Part shown: positions 1 through 5,555 of the stretch, one piece after another
Position numbering within the stretch: position 1 is the stretch's first letter
Layout of the letters: the number at the start of each line of letters is the position of its first letter
Program-made: the position numbers and the translations under genes
Source: Methylophaga sp.
GTDB taxonomy: Bacteria > Pseudomonadota > Gammaproteobacteria > Nitrosococcales > Methylophagaceae
Length of the DNA stretch: 5,555 bases
Direction of reading: 5' to 3'
NCBI GenBank assembly: GCA_013139345.1
Contig: WTAY01000224.1
Location: 1 to 5,555, forward strand
Notes under the pieces: model-generated
Told to the model about the DNA's origin: nothing
Database searches by the model: none
Seen by the model: only the letters and a program-made list of their open reading frames with translations

Positions 1-40
1 AAAAACCCGATAATGACATTTCACTATCGGGTTATTTTTC
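1..40. terminator. Bidirectional rho-independent terminator after the PQQ-associated operon
   Basis: A perfect 7-bp stem CCCGATA (6-12) / TATCGGG (25-31) is extended outward by A-T pairs at 4-5 / 32-33 and inward by TGA (14-16) / TCA (21-23) after one mismatch. On the minus strand the hairpin is followed by a run of at least five T residues (positions 5 to 1), which is cut by the window edge. It lies 35 bp beyond the stop codon of the beta-propeller gene and so probably ends that operon. On the plus strand it is followed by TTATTTTT, so it could also serve a convergent gene outside the window. Confidence 0.82.
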
Positions 41-74
41 TATTTAACTAAAGTCTGTTATTCAGCATAGAATA

Positions 75-1028
75 CTAGTCATCAAGTGCTAAACCCCAAG
101 GGAATTTGCCCACTTCAATTTCCATTGTTGATTTGCTCGTAGCAGTATCAACAACAGATACGGTATGACTCACGCCATTCGCTGTATAAAGTGTTGAACC
201 ATCACGACTCAATACGGCACCCCAAACACGTTTACCCACATCTGCTGTTGAGATGATGTCTAATGTTTGAGCATCCAACACGGCTACTTTTCCGGCACGG
301 CCTGTTGTCATATACACTACTTTGTCATCAGGGCTTAATACAAGTGCCATCGGCTTTGATTTTGCTAAATCAATTTTCACTTTTTTGACTAATTTATATG
401 TTTTAGTATCAATAATAGCAACTTCATTACCAATTTCACTACTCACATAAGCAAGGCTACCATCACTATTGAAAGCCAAGCCACGTGGACGTGCAGCAAC
501 TAAAATATTCGCGACAATTTTATGTTCTTCTGTCTCAATGATATGCACCATATTCATTGACTCACTGGTCACCAATACAATCTCACCATTTGGAGAAACA
601 GCCACACCTTCAGGTTCTAAGCCAACGCTTATCTCATGAAGAATTTCGCCTGTTGCAGGGTTAACAACCGTTGCCTTTGCATCATCTTCATTCGATAAAT
701 ACAAATTACCATTAGGGTGAACATCGAATGTTTCTGGGTCTTCGCCCGCTTCCAACTTACCAATCGTCTTTAAGCTCGCAACATCAACCATTGCAATCGC
801 ATTTTCTTCACTTAAAGCAACATATAATGTTTTTTGATCAGGTGATAAACCGATACCACGAGGGCGGTCCCCAATCTCTAATGTTGTTTCTAATTTTCCT
901 GTACGTGAATCAATCACGCTAACCGTATTGCTTTTTTCATTGGTAACAAATAAGCGATACGTTGGATCAGCCCATGCCGTTGCACTCACCAACACCAATG
1001 ATGAAAGTAGTAATTGTTTTAATTTCAT
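75..1028 (-). CDS. Secreted seven-bladed YVTN-type beta-propeller protein, PQQ-dependent catabolism-associated family
   Basis: This is a 317-residue periplasmic protein. Residues 1-20 are a Sec signal peptide (basic MKLK, then a hydrophobic core, with probable cleavage after ATAWA). The rest is seven repeats of about 40 residues, beginning near residues 24, 66, 108, 149, 192, 237 and 279. They carry recurring patterns such as YRLFVTNEKSNTVSVID, GDRPRGIGLSPD, TLYVALSEEN and LYTANGVSHTVSVVDTATS, which identify a YVTN/NHL-like seven-bladed propeller that fills the mature protein. The closest family I recognise is the propeller encoded with PQQ-dependent alcohol dehydrogenase systems (TIGR03866 type). 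Its biochemical role is not settled: no catalytic residues or haem motifs are visible, so a scaffold or binding role is inferred. The start is supported by TAAGGA, whose TAA is the stop codon of the upstream gene, 13 bp away. This suggests translational coupling. A generic surface-type YVTN protein is the main alternative. Confidence 0.88.
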   Translation of the reverse strand: MKLKQLLLSSLVLVSATAWADPTYRLFVTNEKSNTVSVIDSRTGKLETTLEIGDRPRGIGLSPDQKTLYVALSEENAIAMVDVASLKTIGKLEAGEDPETFDVHPNGNLYLSNEDDAKATVVNPATGEILHEISVGLEPEGVAVSPNGEIVLVTSESMNMVHIIETEEHKIVANILVAARPRGLAFNSDGSLAYVSSEIGNEVAIIDTKTYKLVKKVKIDLAKSKPMALVLSPDDKVVYMTTGRAGKVAVLDAQTLDIISTADVGKRVWGAVLSRDGSTLYTANGVSHTVSVVDTATSKSTMEIEVGKFPWGLALDD

Positions 1029-1041
1029 TTTTTATAATTCC

Positions 1042-1836
1042 TTATTTACACGTTCTCAAACCTAAACTATCCAAACCACCTTTCACACCTCTTAATGGTG
1101 CTTCGGCAACAATTTTGTTATTTTCGACCATCAAAACTAATTGACGAAGTTGACCTGTATCTCGAAATGTAGAGCCTGCTCCTTTTTGGCCATCAAAGGC
1201 AATGTCATTTTTCAAATACTTCAACATTACACCCGCATCCATACTTTGTGTTCTAGCAACCGTATCTGCCAATAATTTTACAGCAGCCCATCCTGCCCAT
1301 GAGTCATCATCCATAATTACACCATGCGCCTTAGTAAACCTGCTATTCAACTGACTTGCAGCAAACTTTCTAAAGTCTTTATGCCAACCTTGTGCATGTG
1401 CTTTTGACTCAGGATTCTTTTTCAACATTTGAGCCACTGCATCTTGCTTCATTTTATTACTTGCCGTGATGCTTAATAAATTATCCACACATGCAGCTCG
1501 TAAAGCATCATCATCAGAGGTTAAGTTAAATACTGGCACACCAGAAAACTGTTTTGACTGTGCAATAGATAAAACCCGCTGAGAATCAGTCGCTAATAAT
1601 AAAGCAGTCACAGAGCCTAATTTAGCTAACTCATCTACAGTAACAGGTTCCACGCTATATGCCTGACCTAGGAACTGACCTTGTAGGTTTGCTTCAGATA
1701 AACCCTGTTGCACTCCTAACCAGACACTTCCCTCGCTTGGACCGACATAATGTAATTTAACGTCAAGCACATCAGCGAATGATACCTGACTCACGAGTGT
1801 TACAAGGGCAAAAAGCCATATTTTCATCAATCTCAT
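1042..1836 (-). CDS. Periplasmic ABC-type substrate-binding protein of PQQ-dependent alcohol dehydrogenase systems, shortened form
   Basis: This is a 264-residue secreted protein resembling the branched-chain-amino-acid-type binding proteins found in PQQ alcohol dehydrogenase loci (TIGR03863 type). A signal peptide occupies residues 1-21 (MRLMKIWLFALVTLVSQVSFA, cleavage before DV). Residues 22-135 look like the first lobe of a type I periplasmic-binding fold (LDVKLHYVG; VTALLLATDSQ; GVPVFNLTSDDDALRAAC). Residues 151-235 match my memory of the family's C-terminal part (WHKDF...SQLNSRF, then DDSWAGWAAVKLLADTVART and TFRDTGQLRQ). The stretch that would form the second lobe, normally between these two, seems absent. 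The family is usually clearly longer, about 350 residues. Only two cysteines remain, Cys116 and Cys263, and they could form a disulfide. The frame is open to an ATG at 1890, but 1836 is preferred: the signal peptide begins there and GGAG lies 6 nt upstream. ATG at 1827 is also possible. It is the first gene of a two-gene operon with the propeller. Its ligand is unknown. Confidence 0.8.
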   Translation of the reverse strand: MRLMKIWLFALVTLVSQVSFADVLDVKLHYVGPSEGSVWLGVQQGLSEANLQGQFLGQAYSVEPVTVDELAKLGSVTALLLATDSQRVLSIAQSKQFSGVPVFNLTSDDDALRAACVDNLLSITASNKMKQDAVAQMLKKNPESKAHAQGWHKDFRKFAASQLNSRFTKAHGVIMDDDSWAGWAAVKLLADTVARTQSMDAGVMLKYLKNDIAFDGQKGAGSTFRDTGQLRQLVLMVENNKIVAEAPLRGVKGGLDSLGLRTCK

Positions 1837-2009
1837 TTCCTTCTCCGTTCTTAAACTATCGAACACAATACAATGTTTTTCCCAATCCATAATCAGGAAA
1901 TTCCTTGATAATTAATCCCAAGTCTCTTACACCATCAAGAACAGCATTAAAAAGTTATATCTTTAATACTAACGCCTTAATTGATAAGAGCTGGGGCATT
2001 CTATTCACT

Positions 2010-2039
2010 GTTATAAAACCTTTTTTATAACCCTCGAGG
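2010..2039. repeat. Perfect AT-rich inverted repeat next to a CCTCGAGG palindrome
   Basis: GTTATAAAA (2010-2018) and TTTTATAAC (2023-2031) are perfect 9-bp arms around a 4-bp spacer. The 8-bp palindrome CCTCGAGG (2032-2039) follows directly. No T-run follows the hairpin on either strand and its stem is almost all A-T, so it is unlikely to be a terminator. It lies about 175 bp upstream of the binding-protein start, where a regulator-binding site would be possible. Function is inference. Confidence 0.4.
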
Positions 2040-2094
2040 CTATGATTTTATACCTAGAATAAAATGTGGATTTATCTTTCTTAATCTTATTTAT

Positions 2095-2106
2095 TTAACA
2101 CGTTAA
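2095..2106. repeat. Short palindrome TTAACACGTTAA, possible operator
   Basis: TTAAC (2095-2099) and GTTAA (2102-2106) are perfect 5-bp arms separated by 2 bp, a geometry typical of dimeric repressor half-sites. It is one of several inverted repeats in the divergent intergenic region. An element this short can arise by chance in AT-rich DNA, and no regulator gene is visible in the window. Confidence 0.25.
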
Positions 2107-2165
2107 GATATAGAACCATCATTTAGAGCAAAGTTCACACCAACACGCTATTATTTTGTATAACA

Positions 2166-2209
2166 ACAACTTAATAAGTTCTTTCCTTCGTAAGTTGTAT
2201 GCGCACAAC
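2166..2209 (+). repeat. Cluster of mutually exclusive inverted repeats upstream of the small ORF
   Basis: ACAACTTA (2166-2173) can pair with TAAGTTGT (2191-2198), a perfect 8-bp match over a 17-nt loop. Its last six bases, AACTTA (2168-2173), can instead pair with TAAGTT at 2175-2180, though the loop would be a single base (three if only AACTT/AAGTT pairs). GTTGT of the second arm (2194-2198) can also pair with ACAAC at 2205-2209. If transcribed on the plus strand, the RNA could switch between hairpins. If not, these may be repeated protein-binding half-sites (TAAGTT at 2175 and 2191, 16 bp apart). No known riboswitch class was recognised. Confidence 0.35.
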
Positions 2210-2321
2210 CATAACTGGTTCTATTCAGCCACTTGGTAAATAAAAATAATTACTCTTTTTTTCTCAAGAATTATGAATCTTTACCGATATAAAACATATC
2301 AAGATTTAACTGTAAGAAGTT

Positions 2322-2582
2322 ATGAATAATAAAGCCAAAGAATTAGACGCCAGAAACATCATGCAAGGCTTAGAAGAATTTGCCAACTTCATGAGCTTCA
2401 ATGCTAATAGTAATGGCCTTCGTATACTCAGCGTAGAGACTGTAGAGCAAGCTGTCGAACATCAACCTGCAACATCAACGGCTGATATTTTGGACATGAA
2501 GCAGCATTCTCAGCGGAAAAGTAATACTCAACAACAAGCACTTAATAAGTCACTCTCATTTAAAGATCAGAAAATCCATTAA
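2322..2582 (+). CDS. Small hypothetical protein, 86 residues
   Basis: I do not recognise this protein. It is hydrophilic, has no cysteine, no signal peptide and no membrane segment, so it should be cytoplasmic. Residues 5-26 (AKELDARNIMQGLEEFANFM) look helical. Residues 34-50 (LRILSVETVEQAVEHQ) may form a strand followed by a helix. The tail from about residue 57 is rich in Gln, Ser, Lys and His and is probably disordered. An in-frame TAA lies 9 nt before the ATG, so the N-terminus is not longer. The Shine-Dalgarno match is poor (AAGAAG only 2 nt from the ATG), and ATG at 2361 is an alternative start. Support for a real gene comes from codon use like that of its neighbours and from a strong terminator 24 bp after the stop codon. 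That terminator could, however, exist only for secF on the other strand. A spurious ORF cannot be excluded. Confidence 0.5.
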   Translation: MNNKAKELDARNIMQGLEEFANFMSFNANSNGLRILSVETVEQAVEHQPATSTADILDMKQHSQRKSNTQQQALNKSLSFKDQKIH

Positions 2583-2605
2583 AGTACGGGACAAACCTTA
2601 GATAT

Positions 2606-2634
2606 AAAAAAGCCCGAACTATTCGGGCTTTTTT
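2606..2634. terminator. Strong bidirectional rho-independent terminator between the small ORF and secF
   Basis: The perfect 8-bp stem AGCCCGAA (2611-2618) / TTCGGGCT (2622-2629) closes a 3-nt loop. It is flanked by AAAAA on the left and TTTTT on the right, giving a T-run on whichever strand is read. It lies 20 bp beyond the secF stop codon and 24 bp beyond the small ORF's stop codon, so it can end both convergent transcripts. Confidence 0.93.
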
Positions 2635-2654
2635 ATATATTTTATAGTCGCTAT

Positions 2655-3605
2655 TTATACTTGACTACCATCCTCACCAATCTCTTCGCCATCTTCCCTT
2701 ACTGGCGGCATTAAATCTGCTTTACTCACCCCCATAGTGAGAACAACATTACTCGCAATATAAATAGATGAATATGTTCCCACTACGATACCTAATATTA
2801 AAGCAATAGAGAAAGCATGAATCACTTCACCACCGAAAACAAATAATGAGATAACAACTAACAAGGTTGTCATAGAGGTCATTAATGTTCGGCTCAAGGT
2901 ATCATTCAACGCAATATTGACGATCTCTTCTGAACTACCTTTTCTCATTTTCAAGAAGGTTTCTCGAACACGATCAAATACTACAATTGTGTCATTGAGT
3001 GAATAACCTATTATTGCCAAGATAGCTGCTAATACTGTTAGGTCAAACTCTAACTGAAAGACAGAAAATACGCCTAATGTAAGCAACACATCATGCACTA
3101 ACGCTGCAACAGAACCAATAGCAAAGCGGTATTCAAAACGAAGTGATACATAAATCAAAATACCGATTAGTGCATACAACATGGCTAGGCCACCTTGTTC
3201 AGTTAGCTCTTCACCTACTTGAGGACCAACAAACTCAACACGACGAACATCAATCTCTGTTGAACTCACACTTTTTAATGCTGTAACAACATCATTGCTT
3301 AAATCAGCCATATTCTCTGATTCAATCACTGGCAAGCGAATAAGTACTTCATGGACTGAACCAAAGTTTTGCACAATGGCATCATCGTAGCCATTTGTTT
3401 CTAATGTACTTCGAATTTCATTTAAATTAGCCGTGTCTTTATACGCTAATTCAATCATCGTACCGCCAGTAAAGTCGATACCAAAGTTCAGACCTTGCGT
3501 CACAATTGAGCCAATAGAGATCAGTAAAAGTAGCGCAGAGAAAGCCGCTGCTATCTTACGTTTCGCCATAAAGTTAAAGTGCGTTTTTTCTTTTAAAAAT
3601 TGCAT
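2655..3605 (-). CDS. secF: Protein translocase subunit SecF
   Basis: SecF is an inner-membrane partner of SecD. The SecDF complex uses the proton motive force to help SecYEG complete export and release of proteins into the periplasm. The 316 residues show the usual order: TM1 (about 17-36), the FGIDFTGGTMIEL motif (41-53), a small periplasmic P1 domain (to about 125), then five membrane helices from about residue 138 to 290. The motif YSLNDTIVVFDRVRE contains Asp205, and Arg239 lies in LSRTLMTS. By position and spacing these match Asp213 and Arg247 of E. coli SecF, both needed for function. The C-terminus is a short acidic tail (PPVREDGEEIGEDGSQV). The frame is open to an ATG at 3650 overlapping secD, but 3605 is chosen: MQFLKEKTHFNFM is the typical SecF beginning and TAAGG, formed partly by the secD stop codon, lies 8 nt upstream. 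It is the last gene of yajC-secD-secF. Confidence 0.96.
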   Translation of the reverse strand: MQFLKEKTHFNFMAKRKIAAAFSALLLLISIGSIVTQGLNFGIDFTGGTMIELAYKDTANLNEIRSTLETNGYDDAIVQNFGSVHEVLIRLPVIESENMADLSNDVVTALKSVSSTEIDVRRVEFVGPQVGEELTEQGGLAMLYALIGILIYVSLRFEYRFAIGSVAALVHDVLLTLGVFSVFQLEFDLTVLAAILAIIGYSLNDTIVVFDRVRETFLKMRKGSSEEIVNIALNDTLSRTLMTSMTTLLVVISLFVFGGEVIHAFSIALILGIVVGTYSSIYIASNVVLTMGVSKADLMPPVREDGEEIGEDGSQV

Positions 3606-3615
3606 ATTCTTGACC

Positions 3616-5466
3616 TTAAATCGACAATTTTGGCTTGTTCTTATTGCCATAAATTAAGTTAATGACTGCACGTGTACCCATAATGGCAGTAAACATAGAT
3701 GTGGCAATACCAAAGATCAATGTTACGGCAAAGCCTTTTATAGCCCCTGTTCCGAAACCAAACAATACAATAGCAGCAATCAATGTAGTTACATTAGCAT
3801 CGGCAATAGTTGAGAATGCTTTTGCATAACCTGCATGAATACTAGCTTGTGGACTATTCCCTATCCGTAACTCTTCTCGAATACGCTCAAATATCAATAC
3901 ATTGGCATCAACTGCCATACCCACCGTTAATACGATACCAGCAATACCAGGCAGTGTTAGCGTCGCTTGGAGCATTGATAATAGGGCCACAATCAACACT
4001 AAGTTGAAAGCCAAAGCTAAGTTTGCCACCGCCCCAAAAACACGGTACCAAATCACCATAAAGACTAAGACAAATACAAAGCCGATCATGACAGAGTTAA
4101 ACCCTTTATCAATATTGTCTTGACCAAGACTTGGCCCAACGGTACGTTCTTCAACAATATCAATCGGAGCCGCTAATGCACCAGCACGTAATAATAATGC
4201 TAAGTCACGTGCTTCTGTCGTTGAATCTAAGCCGGTAATTTGAAACTTTTTGCTTAACTGATCACGGATTGTCGCCACATTAATCACTTCTGGCATTTGG
4301 CGACGTACTTTGACCATCTTGCCATCAATTTCACGTATTTCAGCTTTAGATTCAATAAAGACCACCGCCATTGGGTTACCAATATTGTCACGTGTCACAT
4401 TACTAAATGCACGAGCACCTTTACCATCTAAGGTGATAGATACAGATGGAGAACCATTTTGGTCTAATGTCGATGCCGCATTAATAATGTGTTCACCTGT
4501 TAACATCACTCGCTTACTCAGCAAGATGGCTTGGCCTGAACGACGTTGATATAGTTTTGAGTTAGCTGGAACACGGCCATTAATCGCATCTTGAACATCA
4601 TGTTTGTTATCAACTAAACGAAATTCTAAGGTTGCTGTTGCGCCTAAGATTTTTTTTGCTTGGGCAGTATCTTGTACACCCGGTAATTGAACAACAATAC
4701 GGTTATCGCCTTGCTGTTGAACTGTTGGTTCTGCCACACCTAACTCATTAATACGATTACGTAAGGTAATAATATTTTGTTGTAGTGCGGTTGAACGCGT
4801 TTCACGCAAAGCCACTTCCGTTAATGATGCGATAAGTGATGGTGTTACACTTTCTTCTAACACAACGATATCAAGTTGATTGTATTCTCTTGTCATCCTA
4901 GCCAGAGCTTGATCTCGATGCTCAATACTGCGGAAGCCAACAATAACTTTCTCAGCTTCAACCTGAATCTTTTTATAACGAATCTTTTCATCACGTAATA
5001 AAGTACGGAATTCACTCGAATAACTATTTAACGCTTGTCTCACCGCCGCATCCATATCCACTTCCATTAGGAAATGAACACCACCACGTAAGTCTAAACC
5101 TAGATTCATCGGCTCAGCACCAAAAGCTGCCAACCAATCAGGTGTTGTTGCGGCAAAATTCAGCGCAACAATATACTCATCTTTGATAGTTTTATTGATG
5201 ATATCTTTGGCTTTTAGCTGTGTATCAGCATCTGAAAAACGTACTAATAATCGGTCGTCATCAATTTCGGCGCGTTTATACTCAATTGACTCTGCTTTAA
5301 GTGCAGTTTCAATCGTGCTCATTAAGGCAAGATCGACTTTTCCTTGTCGGCTAGCGGAAACTTGAACGGCATAATCATCGTCAAAAAGATTGGGCGTGGC
5401 ATAAAGCACACCAATCAAAATAATGGCGATAATCAGTACATTTTTCCACAGGGGATAATGATTCAT
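3616..5466 (-). CDS. secD: Protein translocase subunit SecD
   Basis: SecD is the large inner-membrane subunit of the SecDF-YajC complex, whose periplasmic head cycles with proton flow to pull exported chains off SecYEG. At 616 residues it is close to the E. coli length of 615. Residues 7-24 form TM1, and the long periplasmic domain P1 runs to about residue 450. It includes GLDLRGGVHFLMEV (123-136), the LRNRINELGVAEPTVQQQG motif (235-253) and ITGLDSTTEARDLALLLRAGALAAP (410-434). Five more membrane helices follow (about 456-608). VGMAVDANVLIFERIREEL (515-533) contains Asp520, equivalent to the essential Asp519 of E. coli. ADANVTTLIAAIVLFGFGTGAIKGFA follows at 555-580. The start has AGGA 8 nt upstream. 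secF begins 10 nt after its stop codon, so the two are probably coupled, and yajC ends 22 nt before it. No frameshift or missing key residue was seen. Confidence 0.97.
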   Translation of the reverse strand: MNHYPLWKNVLIIAIILIGVLYATPNLFDDDYAVQVSASRQGKVDLALMSTIETALKAESIEYKRAEIDDDRLLVRFSDADTQLKAKDIINKTIKDEYIVALNFAATTPDWLAAFGAEPMNLGLDLRGGVHFLMEVDMDAAVRQALNSYSSEFRTLLRDEKIRYKKIQVEAEKVIVGFRSIEHRDQALARMTREYNQLDIVVLEESVTPSLIASLTEVALRETRSTALQQNIITLRNRINELGVAEPTVQQQGDNRIVVQLPGVQDTAQAKKILGATATLEFRLVDNKHDVQDAINGRVPANSKLYQRRSGQAILLSKRVMLTGEHIINAASTLDQNGSPSVSITLDGKGARAFSNVTRDNIGNPMAVVFIESKAEIREIDGKMVKVRRQMPEVINVATIRDQLSKKFQITGLDSTTEARDLALLLRAGALAAPIDIVEERTVGPSLGQDNIDKGFNSVMIGFVFVLVFMVIWYRVFGAVANLALAFNLVLIVALLSMLQATLTLPGIAGIVLTVGMAVDANVLIFERIREELRIGNSPQASIHAGYAKAFSTIADANVTTLIAAIVLFGFGTGAIKGFAVTLIFGIATSMFTAIMGTRAVINLIYGNKNKPKLSI

Positions 5467-5488
5467 GTTGAATATCCTAAATACTGTT

Positions 5489-5555
5489 TTATAGCTTTTT
5501 CAATGTGCCTTTTGGCAATATAGAGCTAATAGATTCACGGCGTACTTTTACGTCT
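5489..5555 (-). CDS. yajC: YajC, Sec translocase accessory subunit, C-terminal 21 residues (cut by window edge)
   Basis: Reading the minus strand from the window edge gives DVKVRRESISSILPKGTLKKL and then TAA. This matches the conserved YajC C-terminus, in which a short basic stretch is followed by the ISSILPKGTLKKL-type end. YajC is a small single-span inner-membrane protein associated with SecDF. Its position directly upstream of secD, 22 nt away on the same strand, is the standard operon order. Only the tail is visible, so the transmembrane segment and start lie beyond the window. Confidence 0.9.
   Translation of the reverse strand, partial: DVKVRRESISSILPKGTLKKL

Larger units (their letters stand above)
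1837..2321. other. Divergent intergenic region, 485 bp, no convincing gene
   Basis: This AT-rich stretch separates the minus-strand PQQ-associated operon from the plus-strand small ORF, so it should contain promoters for both. I could not assign a strong sigma-70 promoter on either strand. On the minus strand, TATAAC (1954-1959) and TTGATG (1933-1938) lack good partners. On the plus strand, TATAAC (2159-2164) has TTCACA (2134-2139) at a long 19-bp spacing, and TATAAA (2288-2293) lies just ahead of the small ORF with only a weak TCAAGA (2264-2269) as its -35. Inverted repeats at 2010-2031, 2095-2106 and 2166-2198 are listed separately. No tRNA, known riboswitch or insertion sequence was recognised. 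Confidence 0.6.

Noticed and set aside
1837..1890. Longer start for the binding protein at ATG 1890, adding 18 residues
   Set aside because: The added residues are charged and would precede the signal peptide. A better-placed GGAG lies before ATG 1836. An AAGGA also lies 11 nt before 1890, so the long form is not impossible.
1895..1905. AGGAAATTCCT palindrome near the start of the binding-protein transcript
   Set aside because: Arms of only 5 bp in AT-rich DNA; it is more simply part of the leader and is not supported as an operator.
1864..1950. Minus-strand open stretch without a start codon, ending DYGLGKTLYCVR and a stop, looked like a gene remnant
   Set aside because: It is only about 30 codons with no start codon, has no recognisable homology and overlaps the leader region. 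Chance is the simplest explanation.
3606..3650. Longer start for SecF at ATG 3650, overlapping the end of secD by 35 bp
   Set aside because: The 15 extra residues do not resemble a SecF N-terminus, while ATG 3605 has a good TAAGG site and the typical MQFLKEKT beginning.
3902..4123. Plus-strand open frames inside secD, secF and the propeller gene (for example this one)
   Set aside because: They lie antisense to well-supported conserved genes, have low-complexity Thr/Ile/Lys-rich translations and show no family features, so they are shadows of the real genes.
1..5555. CRISPR arrays, tRNA or rRNA genes, insertion sequences, defence or phage genes
   Set aside because: No regularly spaced repeats, cloverleaf, transposase motif or terminal inverted repeats were seen on either strand.

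Overview
The window looks like a chromosomal segment of an AT-rich gammaproteobacterium. The SecD and SecF proteins have the length and motifs of the E. coli proteins, and the gene order yajC-secD-secF is the usual one. The second operon encodes two periplasmic proteins of the family type found beside PQQ-dependent alcohol dehydrogenases. That pairing and the low GC fit a marine methylotroph or hydrocarbon degrader (Methylophaga- or Cycloclasticus-like). The taxonomic guess is inference only.

Layout, left to right. Positions 1-40 hold a hairpin terminator. Minus-strand genes at 75-1028 (seven-bladed YVTN-type beta-propeller, secreted) and 1042-1836 (PQQ-system ABC-type substrate-binding protein, secreted, unusually short) form a tight two-gene operon read right to left into that terminator. 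Positions 1837-2321 are a 485-bp divergent intergenic region without a convincing gene but with several inverted repeats. A small plus-strand ORF of unknown function (2322-2582) follows and ends just before a strong bidirectional terminator (2606-2634). That terminator is shared with the convergent sec operon. On the minus strand come secF (2655-3605), secD (3616-5466) and the last 21 codons of yajC (5489-5555, cut by the window edge).

How the genes work together: YajC, SecD and SecF form the accessory membrane complex that uses the proton motive force to help SecYEG complete protein export. The propeller and binding protein both carry Sec-type signal peptides and probably act together in the periplasm in quinoprotein-linked alcohol oxidation, though their exact task is not established. 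Two start sites were moved inward from the longest reading frame: the binding protein (1836, not 1890) and secF (3605, not 3650).

The window is mostly ordinary. The points most worth a second look are the binding protein, which seems to lack the second lobe of its fold; its operon, which ends without transporter genes; and the unassigned small ORF with its structured upstream region.
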